Made by a program: the position numbers and the translations under genes. From Codonopsis lanceolata (taxonomy: Eukaryota > Streptophyta > Magnoliopsida > Asterales > Campanulaceae): DNA of 64,000 nucleotides. Numbering within the stretch: position 1 is the first letter of the stretch; every line of letters starts with the position of its first letter. Below are positions 35,335 to 46,887 of the stretch, piece by piece. The stretch is taken from assembly GCA_013146195.2 (NCBI GenBank), contig CM028383.1:14841642-14905641 (forward strand). The letters are read 5' to 3'. The notes under the pieces were generated by a model that was not told the origin of the DNA, did not search any database, and saw nothing but the letters and a program-made list of their open reading frames with translations.

Positions 35335-37950
35335 CTACCACTTTAAAATATCAAAAAATTCTATAGGACCGAAATTAGTTGATAAATATAAATCAAGTTC
35401 TAATGTATTTTCATCGCCCCGTGCTCGTTTTTGAGTTCTTGTATTAATAAAATTATCTACCCAAGAAAAAAGATCATCACTGGGTTGAGTACTACTAGTA
35501 TCCACATTTTTATTATTAATATTAGTACCATAAATTACGTTGTATTCTTTAAAAAGTGCATATAAAATATTTTTAACTTCATTCGAAATATTTGTTGGAT
35601 TTGGAATAGGATCAGTTGAAAATAAGTCAACGCCATCGGGGAATAAATTATCATAATAATATTTTAGCATTGCTTCTAAACTATCTTGTCCTATTCTAGG
35701 ATCTAATATTTTAGCTACTAAAAATAATTATGAAATGTTCAAAAAATATTTTAACCATTTTATTCTCATATTAGCAATATATTCTCATAAAATTGGGCAA
35801 TCTTTAAAATGTTTGAATATATAACTAATTTTAGCACAATGTTCTAAAACTAATACATAAGTATGATAATAAGAATCAGATAATTGTTTGGTAGTGTCAT
35901 TAAAAACTTTCAAAATCATCTTTAAATTTTCACAAACATCCTATTGATGAGGAGATATTGGAAAAATGTAATCTATTTGTAATACTCCAATCCCACATCG
36001 GGTAAATGTGGGACTTGTGTGTGATTTATAAGGTAGTCATACGCTACTAATGGGCACCAATATCATTCATGAACTTTTGGGTCGGCTTATGGTGGACCTG
36101 ATGACCCAAGGTGTTGCGTGCTCAGTAGGTCAGTGTGTGGGTTATACGTAGCGGACTGGACTTTCGGGCTCGGGCGTTACAAATGGTATCAGAGCGGGTC
36201 CCGATCGAAAAATGTGGGAATAAAGTGTTGTGAGGGTCAAAGTGCTACACCGTAGAAGGTGGAAGCCACCTCTTGATTCCCGTACGAGCCACCTCTTGAA
36301 TCCTACATTGCCTGGGGTACGATTCAGCCTTGACGAGGACGTCAAAGATTTAAGTGGGGGAGAGTGTAATACCCCTATCTCACACCAAATAGATATGAGA
36401 CTTGTGTATGATTTATAAGGTAGTCATACGCTATTACTGGGCACCAATATCAACCATGAACTTTTGGGTCGACTTGTGGTGGGCTTGATGACCCAAGGTG
36501 TTGCGTGCTCAGTGGACCAGTGTGTGGGCTATACATAGTGGATCGAGCTTTCGGGCTCAGGGCGTTACACTATCGATTGAAAAAAATGAACATAATTGTT
36601 CCCGATGTTGATAAGATTCATATAATATTTCATAGGTGGAATTCCATTGGTTTGAAACATCTAAATGAAATGATTTAGATTCCATATTTTGTTGTTTTAC
36701 AAAATTTAGCCTATTTTTTTTAAAATATTATGTTGTCTCATTAAAACTGATATTATGTTCCTAATTGGTTTAGCTTCATCACGTAAAGTCATCAAACCAT
36801 CTTGTACACACAAATTTAAAATATGACATGTGCATCTAACATGAAAAAATTGACCACCAATTGATGGTTGACAAAATGAAATGATCTCGAATAAAGTAGC
36901 AGTATTATTTGAAGCAATATCAAATTCAATTGAAAATATTTTTTTTATCTAAACCATATTCTTTTAAAACATTCATAATTTTTGCAGAAATATTACGAGC
37001 ATTATGTACAGTATCAAAGTCTTTAAATCCAATTAATCGTTTTTACATTATCCATGAGTCATCAATCCAATGACATGTAAGTGCTATATAATCATGTCGT
37101 TTTCATTTATCACTCCAAATATCTACACATTAAAACTTTTTGGAATCTAGATTATAAAACAGTTAGGTAATTAACTATGGCTATTCAGATGTTGAGATTA
37201 AATTATCTTAAAAAATTTAACGGTTGAGATTTGCACTCACATTCACATGTATGAGTAGTTATCAATTTTTAACTCCCTATTACAAGTCACCCCTACAATT
37301 AATATTGTGAGCAGTCACCTATTTTTCTTCTCCCTGTGTTTTATCTTCACATTATAAAGTTACACCATGCGATTAATCTTCTGAACAGTTACCCCTTATA
37401 AAACATCAATCTCTCAACTATCACTTGAAGCAATCTACCCTCAACTGCAACATTTTTTTAAATTGCACCTTCTATTTAGACACTATCATTTCAATTGTCA
37501 TAAGCACGTGCTTGAAGATCTAGTAAATTTATAAATATAGTAATTAATGTCTTTTTTCCTTCTAGGTAAACAATTTTTATGTCACGAGTAATCATATTCC
37601 TATGAATTTCTTTAGCAGCGGGATTCAATGGCAATTGTACAAAATTTGCCCTTAAAACATCATTTGCAAAATTAAACGGTAGACCTTTAGCACAAATCAA
37701 ATTTACCATTTGTTTTCTGTACATACCTTCGGTAAATTCAAATAGAGAAGACGTACCTTGTTGAGATGAACCCGCAACTCCCGTGATTTGTGTTTGACCT
37801 TCTTCCATTCTCATTTTGTTGGGATGCTTGTTCCTTATCTGCTTCTTATACGCGACGTATCCATTTCCAGTTTTGAAGCTAAATGGGGTGTTGTAGTAGT
37901 TGCATGTGATTAGGAAATTCTGACCTTCAAGATGCGTTTTTGTATAATGC
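35335..37950 (-). pseudogene. hAT transposase, disrupted
   Basis: Minus-strand pieces keep the domain order of hAT transposases. A BED-type zinc finger lies at about 37930-37800 (ITCNYYNTPFSFKTGNGY, KKQIRNKHPNKM; one Cys is replaced by Tyr). The RNase H-like core lies at about 37140-36600 (FHVRCTCHILNLCVQDG, then FHLDVSNQWNSTYEILY). The C-terminal dimerisation region lies at 35670-35335, ending ELDLYLS...FDILKW. Frames change several times and the TRIM at 35978-36569 splits the gene, so it is not functional. Confidence 0.88.
35978..36569 (+). mobile_element. TRIM (miniature LTR retrotransposon), 592 bp
   Basis: 5' LTR 35978-36181 and 3' LTR 36365-36569 both begin TGTAATAC and end GGCGTTACA, and share the words CCCACATCGG/CACACCAAAT, TTATAAGGTAGTCATACGCT and GACCCAAGGTGTTGCGTGCT. 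A tRNA-iMet-type priming site TGGTATCAGAGC follows the 5' LTR. A purine tract GTGGGGGAGAG precedes the 3' LTR. The internal part (about 183 bp) is non-coding. Target duplication CTATT/CTATC. It is non-autonomous. Confidence 0.92.
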
Positions 37951-39184
37951 AACGTGAATATATCAGATTATCCCGTTGTTCGACCTATTGTTGTTGTTAC
38001 TCATTGAACTCGATCTCTTGTTGTTCCACCTTGAACTCGATCTATTGTTGTTCCACCTTGGCCTTCGATTTGAGTGATACTCTCTTAAGTACGAGGATGA
38101 GTTTCAGAGGTGTGGGGATTAATCGGCTCATCACCCATTGGATTGTTAACATCATATTCGTCATCGTTAAAATCTAAACTAATTGGCATGTCTAAATTTT
38201 GCCAAAAAGTATATTCGGGACCAACTCTTCTCGGCTTGGGGATTTGGGGTCCTTGCCTCCTTGGGAAGCTTTGCCTTTTCCCTTGTTCATACCGGATCGA
38301 GAAGAAGATTTTTTTTTTGTAATAAAGTAATAAAATAATGTAATAAAATGTAGTTAATAGTATAAATTAATAACTAATTTTAAAAGTAGTAACTAACAAT
38401 AAGTCAATAACTAGCAAGTATAATATTTAAAAAATTAATAAATATTATAGTACTTTAATATTAAAGTTAATAAATAATAACGGAAATAATAGTACTAAAT
38501 AATAATATATATAATTAAAAACATAATTAATATAATTTATAGTACTTAATAAATATTAGAGAGTAGTAAAAACGTAATTAATACAATTTACTAAATAAAC
38601 AATAGTTAATAAAAATTAATTAGTAAACTTACTAAATAATTGAAGAGTAATAACTTGATATTTGAAGACTTGAAGAATTGAGTTTTGAGAGAATTGGAGA
38701 GATTAGAAGTGAGAAAAAATTGTATAGGAAGTGAGAGTATTTATAGGTTAGGAAAAAATGAAAAAAACAAAAAAAAAATAATTTTTTTACATAAAAAACA
38801 ACAAAAACGATAATAATACCGTTCAGCCGCCAAATTTGATCTGGGTCGTCCAATTCAAAAAGTAATCGTTTTTTTCAAAATTAGCCGTTGGAACCGTGAA
38901 CCGCCGATTCATCAAAATCAAATACGCGAACCTTCAGTGAACCGGTGAACTTCTGGTTCCAGTTCACTTCCCATACGGTTCTGGTTCGGTTCAGATGTAG
39001 TTTGGGGATGGTTCGGTTCACGGTTCGAACCGTGAACCGTGGACCGGATGTGCATGCTTAATGCACATGGATAACTCAACAATATTTTTCTAACGATATC
39101 AATCAAAAGGACTGCGATTGTGAAAATTTCATACTCTTAGGACCTAATTTTGACAAAAAAAAATCTTAAGGGACTAGTACTGAG

Positions 39185-41029
39185 TGTTGGTCCACAAAAT
39201 GCTCAAATAGACTAGAGGGGGGTGAATAGCCTATGATGCCAATTTAAAAACTTTTCTTTTGGATATAAATAAAACACAGTTTAAGTGGCAATAGTAGTTT
39301 ATCGAGTTGAGTATGTCTGCCGGTAGAGGCTATCGGTAGACTTGCTCTAAGCAAAAGTATCAATTATGCCGGTAAACTGCTAGTCAAATCAAAAGCCTAT
39401 TAAAAAGGTTTGGACAACGGAAGGTAAAGAGGTTATGATTTGGAGAAGTCATAAGTGGTTGTACACGAATATATGCTCAGAACAACAACACACTTAATAC
39501 TTCTATCAAATGCAGTTTTAGGAAATCAATTAGAGAATGATTTTTCTAAAGATAAATCATTTGTAAAAAGCTCATAGATATATAAGGACTGAGAGATAAA
39601 GTATTCGTAATAACATATAAATTTATTCAAAGATAAATTACATATTACATCAGTCTAAATAATCTAAGTACAATTTCTGGCTTTGTCTTCCCATGCCTCA
39701 ATCCTTACTTAATTATCCATTCAAGAATCTTTAAGCATCAAAGGACAATAGGAGACGAAACCGAGAAACTGTTATGAGAAGGAAGAGATTTTCAAGGTCG
39801 TTCAGATATAAAGATATATCTGAACGATTGAGTGCAAAGCACTCAACCTTCCATGATGAATGATTATTGCACAATCAACATCATTTGTATTGGAATACAA
39901 ATCTGAAGATATGAATGCAATATCTACAAACAGCTCTTCATTTTCGTCAGACATAATCTAACATCAATCTTCAGATCTTGATCTCTGTCTATTGAAGCTT
40001 CTGACCAATCTCTTCTCTTCTCCAAGCTTTTCTTCCTAGCAATCCACTAAAGGTGTTTTGCTAAGATCTGGATGAGTTCACTGCAATCTGTGTAGAGATC
40101 AGAGATACATTGGTGAAGACGATCTCTTTGAAGATCTCTTTTCTTTGAAGCACATGAGTAATTTGCGTTTACTCGCTGCTCATCATCTGTATCATTTGAT
40201 GATCTTAGATGTCGCTCACAGTGTATGTGTTTTTCTTTGCGCAAGAGAGAGGATTTATATAGATGAGAACCAATGTGATCGTTGAGAGATAAAGATTTGA
40301 CGTTTCTATCCGTTTAGAGATGTAGTGGTTAAAGTCCATCGGATAGAGATTTTTGTTCATACGATCTTTGACTATTTGGGACAGAGATTTAGTCCTGTAG
40401 ATCTTAGAACTTGTTGTCAGTCAGACTGTGTTGATAAGTCTCTGAAGAGTAGGTCTGATGTCTGTTGCACTGTCAGGTGGTCTGTTCAATAAAGTAATTG
40501 CTTTTTGACTTTATCAGACTACTTGAGTGAAAGAAAGTCTTGTAGCCTTAAGTATGTCCGGCTTTCTGAAGCTTGAACATATGTGACTTGATTTGAGCTG
40601 CTTCTTGACTTCTCTCTGTAGCACGTGCAGAATTAAGTCTGCCGGTGGAATGCTTCGAGCCAGTGGAAACAAGTCTTCCGATTCAAGAGAACTAATGTCT
40701 GCTGGTGTGAACAGTTTAACTTGTATCATGTCTGCCGGTGGTGAGTCTTAAGGATGTTCCTACCACTGAAGGCCTTTGACATAGCTGCAAGTCTTCCGGT
40801 GCTGAGTGCATCTGAAGTGCTGGTCTGTTTCAATCATCATGTAGGAAGGTAGGACTTGATCAGGTTACACCTAATCTAAGACCTATGTGATATCACACGA
40901 GTTGTCACGCTAATCGATACGCAGACCTTTTAGCCACTCGTGATGACTCACTTGTAATGGGGGCAAGCAAATCAACATATATAGAATATGCAAGGTGATA
41001 ACTAAATTATCAAGAAGCATATTCCAACA
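39185..41029 (-). repeat. Left LTR of the copia unit, minus orientation
   Basis: Read on the minus strand it starts TGTTGGAATATGC after a polypurine tract and ends GTGGACCAACA. It shares CGTAT-GATTAGCGTGACAAC (about 40898-40920) and the TCTGCCGGTAGAGG...ATCGGTAGACTT block near its outer end with the right LTR, in the same relative order. At 1845 bp it is 620 bp longer than its partner. It carries several AAGTCTGCCGG-like repeats. Confidence 0.8.
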
Positions 41030-42914
41030 ATCTCCTCCTACTTGCTTGGAACCATTACAAAATGACATATACAAAGCACTAAAGCATTTATCAAGATATA
41101 GTAATAACATGTCCACAATGAATGATCATTTTATCTCAAGACATGTCCTATGTTGATAATTACATAAGCGATGGCTTTGGTATAGTCTACTATTGCTATT
41201 ACAGACTCGATAAATCAAAGTACTGAACATGTAATGCAATAGTAAAAACAATTTAGATCTCTTAGAATTTTTGAAAGGGGTTTGAACATGATCTAAAAGG
41301 TTTTGGGTGTCTTACTTGCACATAAATTTTTATAAACTGAAAGCTTGTTTTGGCAAGTAAGAGTAGCAAATCCTTAAGTAAATGTATGTTTTTGAAAGAG
41401 TTTCAACAAGTTTTTCAACAGAGGTGCCACAAAGGATGAGCATGATTCACTAAGAATCAGCTTAGGGTGAAATGTCACATTTGTGTGTGTGTTTTTTTTA
41501 TTTTTATGCTCTTGGATAAGCGAAAAAGGTTTTGAAAAGAAGGTTCAGCTTTTTAGAAAAGATAAAAAGTCTTTAAGAGGACAAAACATTTTTCAGTGGG
41601 ATTTGACAATACATTTCCTTTTCAGAAGAGTGTTTTGGGAAGTATAATTTCCACATTTCAAAGTCATTTTTATCTTTACCGGGATTCTATGAAATTTGTC
41701 TTTAGCTTTTAAGAAATAGTCAATTTCTAAAGCTTTACCTCAATCTTTGTAGTAATTGCAAAAATACCCGTGAAGTTTGCACATTGTCTACAAGGTGAAA
41801 AACTTCTATAAGTCAGCACATAAAACTAAGCTTATGAAGTACTGAGCAACAGGAGAGTGAGCTTCAAAGAAAATGGTTTGATGATGACAAAGATATTTTC
41901 TATTAAAAATGAGGCATCAAACCAGATGAGTAATTTATAGATCATACTTTTAATGAAAATGGAAAGAAGCAAAGTATGATGAGAAAGATTACTCAAGCTT
42001 TATATTTGCTTAAAAAGGATAGATAGAAACAGAGCAAGCAAATGTAAGGTTATGCAGAGATGATATATTCATGATCATGATTAGCAGGGAATCATAGACG
42101 AAAATCAGTCATATATCATAATCCAGAAGGAAGAAGACTGAATAAGGTGAATAAGGTCCTGTACTTTTAGTCAAAGCTTTTAATACTGGAAGAGAGATAA
42201 TAAAGCGTGCTTGTTGATCTTTGGAGAATATGCATTCCTGAATAAGAATCAAGGAGATCATTAGCATATTTTATGAGCTTTAGGAAGCTCCAGAAAAATC
42301 TAGATACTGGAACAAGTATTTCAAGAAGATCCGTGAGAAAGAAAGACTAGATTTTGAATTTCTCATTCTCCCTTGGTCCTTTGTGCAAAGAAAAGGATTA
42401 AAAGAAGGGGCACAAGACAAGGGATGTACCTTTTTGACAGTTATCTGGATCGAGGTAGACGTTCTTCAGACGATGTCTTTTTGAATATGAGCTGATAAAT
42501 CTATAGTGGATGTTGTCTAAATAGTAGATTTCCTTTGCAAACAACTCGTAAGATTTTTTATTCATATTTTCTTGGATTCAAATAATTCTTTGAAATATAG
42601 GCCAAGTTCCCATAAACTAAATATCATATAACAGAGGGATCAATCAATGTTTCATGACATAGAGTTTTTGACTATTAACCTTTTTCAAGAGAATAGATAG
42701 GAGTCCTTTTTGAAATTCTTTCATAGTAAAGTTTCAGAAAGAAAAATTTCTCTCGAGAAGGTGTTGGATTGATTTCAATCGTTAGCCTTATGTCAAGAGA
42801 ACTTGAATCAGAAGTCCTTTCAATTGAAGCATCCATCTGAGAATTTTTCATCTGGAGATAGTTATTCATAGTGCCAATTGATATGCATATCTGTCATATG
42901 AATAATTATCTCAC

Positions 42915-43528
42915 TTCTTTACCTTACTGCCAGTAGACCTGACATTATGTTTGCTATTTGTATTTGTGTTAGATTTCAGGCAGATCCAAAGGAATCACAT
43001 TTGCTTGCTGCCAAACATATCATCAAATATGTTTCAACAACCACAAATCTAGGTATCTGGTATTCTAAATGCAACAACTTTAATATAGTTGGATACTCAG
43101 ATGCAGATTAGGCAGCCTGCAAAGTGAGCAGAAGAAGCACCAGTGGGACTTGTCAATTTTTAGGAAATAGACTTGTCTCATGGTCATGCAAGAAGCAAGG
43201 ATCGGTTGCAAATTCAACCACAGAGGCAGAACAGCTCCTATGGATGAAGCAGCAGCTAGTGGATTACAACATCAAGATTGCAAATTGTCTAATCATGTGT
43301 GACAACACTTCAGCAATTTCAGTTTCCAAGAATCCAGTGATGCACTCAAAGACAAAGTACATTGAGATCCATTATCACTTCTTCAAAGATCATGTGGAGA
43401 AAGGTAACATCAATTTCGAATATGTTCCAACTGAACATTAATTGGCTGACATTCTCACAAAACCACTGGATGCAACCAGGCTTGTTTATTTAAGGAGAAA
43501 TCTTGGTATGATTGATCCTACTGCTTAA
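42915..43528 (+). pseudogene. Ty1/copia pol 3' end (RT tail and RNase H)
   Basis: Begins in the reverse transcriptase tail (YLTASRPDIMFAICICVRFQ), then LLAAKHIIKYVSTTTNLG, then RNase H (RRSTSGTCQFLGNRLVSWSC; SVANSTTEAEQLLWMKQQL; NTSAISVSKNPVMHSKTKYI), and ends LADILTKPLD...NLGMIDPTA and a stop. Two in-frame stops (at about 43109 and 43439) make it dead. Everything upstream of the RT tail is missing, lost at the junction with the left arm. Confidence 0.92.
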
Positions 43529-43759
43529 TTTCTATTTTTAAAATTTTTCTTTCATACCAGTAGACTTCGACTTCGACTAACCGACAGACTTTATTTGCCA
43601 TATATCGGCAAACCCGTACCAGGTTAGTATTACAACTTAGTCTATTAAAGCGGGAAAGGTTTCTAACAGGAAAAAGGGGCTGAAAGTCAAAAAAACGTTA
43701 GTACTTTGAAAATATCTTAAGTCACAACTTTTTCGCAAAAAAGATTTTTTTTTCCGCTA

Positions 43760-45205
43760 CCGGTACGCCTTCATCCCCTCCACTTTCTATCCCAGAACCA
43801 CCAACCTCCACTACCCAGCCTCCTCCACAACCCAAACAAAAACCCTATTCCAACCATGCCTCACCTTCACCTAAACCTAAACGTAGGAGACTACGTAAAA
43901 CTATACCAAGCCTACCACCAGCAGACACTCCAGCCTCTGCCAATGACGCAGCTGACCCTTCTATTCAGTTGCTAAGGCAGAAAAAGAAGTCTGCTGACAA
44001 CCAATCATCTACCACCATCCAACCCACTCCTACTGAGTCATCTACTCAGAGGACATCACCCCCTCCGGAGGAGTCTATCCCTCAGGAGGAGCCACCCACA
44101 CAGGAGGAGCCAGTCTGAACACCTTCTCCATCTCCCCCTCCCCCTTCACCCTTCAATTATTCACCAAACCCACCTATACCTACCATACCTTCTCGTACCC
44201 CAACCATCCAATCCACACCCATTAAACCCCTAGATTCTGCTGCCTCAATGTTTCTCTTTCAAAATTTCCTCGGTAGCAGAGCTCTTTCCCCAACCTTCCT
44301 CCCCATCTACCCCACTTAAACCAAAATCCCTTTTCTACCCGGCCCCCTCTTTCTGGTTCTCTACCGACCCCCTAGCCGAACCTTTCATACTTAGTGACAA
44401 CTCTGACACTAACATTGAACTTGACCACCCTCCAACCCCTCCTCCCTTTCCAATCACCGTTTCCTCCTCAACTCGTACCTTCCCCTCTCGAGACTCAACC
44501 TTTACCGGCTCTGCCGTTCCACCTCTCCAACATCCCTTCCGACCCATAGCCACTGCCGAAGCTACCACTTCTGTCAGCAGCGAGCATATCCATATTGGCC
44601 TGGATCCATCTCCATCTCAACCGACCAACTCTCAAATTTTGTCTCGCCTGGACGCCATATACGACAGACTGGGAGAACTGACCAGTATCTCCACAGTTGC
44701 CGCCGAGGTTGCCACTGCCGTGTCCATGGCAAATGATAAGACTGCTGCCCTTCTACGACAATTCCAAGAAAATGTGTGGACATGATTTGGACAGATGAAG
44801 CATGAGTTTACTGACGTCAAGATCAACGTCGAAGCTCAAAGCATTGAATGTGCACGGTTCGTCTCATCTCTTTTCTACGAGCTATTCCATGCCATCACTC
44901 TCCACTTCGGCCACAATCGCCCGCCTGTTTTTGAGCTCAACGACCTCGCTCGTAATTCAGCTCATGATGTGGTGAATGCTCACCGTGATCGTGATCTGGC
45001 CATCACGGAAGAGAGACAAATGAGGTCTATCAACAAGATGCTATTGGACGAAAACAAACGTCTGCGTGAAGAACTGGACTACCGTTCTCGATCCACTAGA
45101 CCTCCTACTTTTGCCGATGATGAATATGTTAGAAGAGCTGAAGAACTAGAACATCATCGAAAAGAAAAGGAAGCATCAGACAAAGGCAAAGGGAAAAGAC
45201 CATAG
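43760..45205 (+). pseudogene. Extra ORF after pol, env-like of SIRE/Maximus type
   Basis: After the pol stop there is a region rich in Pro, Ser, Thr and Gln (PSPKPKRRRLRKTIPSLPP, PEESIPQEEPPTQEEP) with stops. Then comes a helical part (LSRLDAIYDRLGELTSIS; an in-frame TGA at about 44783; then an open stretch 44795-45205). That stretch has NKMLLDENKRLREELDYRSR and ends EKEASDKGKGKRP, which predicts a coiled coil. Copia elements of the SIRE/Maximus group carry such an ORF between pol and the 3' LTR. Its role is unknown, and here it is broken. Confidence 0.65.
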
Positions 45206-45600
45206 TAATTGTGTATCCTTTTTCTCCCTTACCTTTGTATCTATCATAATTTTTGAAAACTCTGATATATTAAACTTCTCGTTTAAATACAGAAGATTAA
45301 TTGTCTTTTAAAAATTGTCTACAGTTCAATGCTTGCTATTTCAATTCATAAATCTGCTTAGAATTTAAACAGTCAGTTTAAATCTATAATTGAACTGTTT
45401 ACTACTAATCCTTGTGCTGCTCTTCACTTCTCTTCTGTTGTAAAGCACTTAGATTAGATTTTTACACTTGAGGTGTACTTCTGTTTGATAGAGGCATGAC
45501 TGCTAAATAAAAACTCCTCTTGACATGCTATTATCTATCAAAAAGTTGTTTATAGCTCTCACTTGTAAGTAATGATGACCAGATGCAAATAGGAGGAGAT

Positions 45601-46825
45601 TGTTGTTTCTCAGTTATATTTTGATTTACATCTGTTCATACATTACATTTGTTTTATACATTAGTGGCTAATTGAGATGCGTATCAATTAGCGTGACAAC
45701 TATGTATTTAACCTTGCCATAGGATAGTTTGTTTATAGGCTTCACAGGTTTAGCAGAAGACTTCAGCTTTCCTTCAGCGGCAGACTTTGTCTGTATGTGT
45801 TCAAGCATGACGTGTCCAGCCTACCAAGACTTAGTGGATTAATTCAAATTTGTCCTTATCAGTTTAAATTTGAATTCAAACATCCCCTAACTTCTCAGAC
45901 ACGCCTGAACTACTTTCCGAAAAGCTGTAAGACTTTCACCTACTGAACAGTGACAAAGCAGGTGAACAGACTGACACTTGCAGGCCTGAAATTCTGATTG
46001 TTCGGCTACCAACTTCTGCAAACAACTCTCCACCACTCCCTGCTCAGTATCAGTGAGGACGAATTCTACAAGACAGCTCCATGCATTTAATGCATTCAAC
46101 CTAATAGAGCTGTTACTCTTCGTCTTCTCCAACAGATCTCTAGAATGCTCCTGCTATAAATACTGCCATTAAAGACTGAAGAAAAACACAACACTGTCCG
46201 TCCTGAAATGCTCTGAAATTCTACAATTCTAAGTCTTTATACTCAGTGCATTCAAGAGATCATAAACTGATCAAGAAGCCCTCGACAACAATCAAGAAGA
46301 TCTGCTTCAACATTTATTTTAAGCTTCTTATTGTTGTCTTCCTTAAACTATTCTTCTGCACGAATTGAATATCTTGTTTATCTAGATATTCAATTCCCAA
46401 ACCCCCAAACACAAGTCAAATATTTTGTATACGATCCATTAGATATATTCCTTGTAATAGAACTAGTGGAAAACATAGTGCACATTTTAAATCCAAGGTT
46501 GACTGCCTTGGTGGTGGATGTAGCACTTTTCACAGTGTGAACCATCTTACATACTTGTGTTCTTCCTTTACTGTTGATTACTTCCTCAAACTGTTTCCTT
46601 TTTCTTTTACTTATCTTTAAACAGCAGACTTGAGTATTCAGTCAAGTCTACCGATAGTCCTTAATCGGCAGACTTGAACCGTCTTCCTTACAAGACTTCC
46701 ACTACTTCAATCTCTTTAATAGATTGCAAGTGCTTGTTTTAGGAACATACTCGAAAAAGATTTAAGTGTCTAATAAGCTATTCAACCTCCCTTCTAGCTT
46801 ATTATTGTGCCCTTTGGGATCAACA
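45601..46825 (+). repeat. Right LTR of the copia unit, plus orientation
   Basis: Starts TGTTGTTTCTCAG right after the purine tract and ends GGGATCAACA at the target duplication. It shares ordered blocks with the inverted left LTR (ATGCGTATCAATTAGCGTGA at about 45676; the inverse of TCTGCCGATTAAGGACTATC near 46660). ORFs inside it are not genes. Confidence 0.85.
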
Positions 46826-46887
46826 CTGAGAATGATCAAAAATCAAGGGACCAATGATGCGTTTAACCCTTTTTATTATTATTGCTA

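Larger units (their letters stand above)
34561..39060 (-). mobile_element. hAT transposon, 4.5 kb, decayed, coding on minus strand
   Basis: Ends AGACATGCCCACCCGG and, inverted, TAAGCATGCACATCCGG. The subterminal regions are full of GGTTCACGGTTC-type words. The target duplication is ATGTACAT (34553-34560) and ATGCACAT (39061-39068), 7 of 8 matching. It sits in the right TIR of the Pack-MULE, where the left TIR reads ATGTGCAT. It contains a broken transposase gene and a TRIM. Confidence 0.85.
39185..46825. mobile_element. Copia-type retroelement with inverted LTRs, 7.6 kb
   Basis: The unit starts TGTTGGTCCAC and ends GGGATCAACA between perfect 5-bp duplications CTGAG (39180-39184, 46826-46830). 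Its two LTRs are inverted, not direct: left LTR 39185-41029 reads on the minus strand and right LTR 45601-46825 on the plus strand. Each has a polypurine tract on its inner side (AAGTAGGAGGAGAT, inverted, at 41030-41043; AAATAGGAGGAGAT at 45587-45600), so both are 3' LTRs. Copia RNase H and an env-like ORF belong to the right arm. The left arm internal part (41044-about 42900) has no recognisable pol. No tRNA priming site is seen. Confidence 0.85.
32273..46870. mobile_element. Pack-MULE with long TIRs, split by nested insertions
   Basis: The left TIR (32273-about 32530) starts AGGGTTAATCGCACCATTGG. The right TIR, read inverted from 46870, starts AGGGTTAAACGCATCATTGG and is broken into three parts: 46831-46870, about 39069-39184, and about 33750-33833. 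Joined across the insertions, these parts follow the left TIR for about 250 bp (for example TTTACAATCGA then AGTTTGAAAAA at the inner end). The Mutator type is inferred from the long TIRs and captured gene DNA. Without insertions the element would be about 1.8 kb. The AT-rich flanks do not give a clear 9-bp duplication. No transposase is present. Confidence 0.75.

Noticed and set aside
44335..44826. Minus-strand ORFs over the env-like region
   Set aside because: They are shadows of the plus-strand region, which carries the recognisable helical protein sequence.
39185..46825. Ordinary copia element with direct LTRs
   Set aside because: The left terminal repeat pairs with the reverse complement of the right one, and the purine tracts face inward on both sides.
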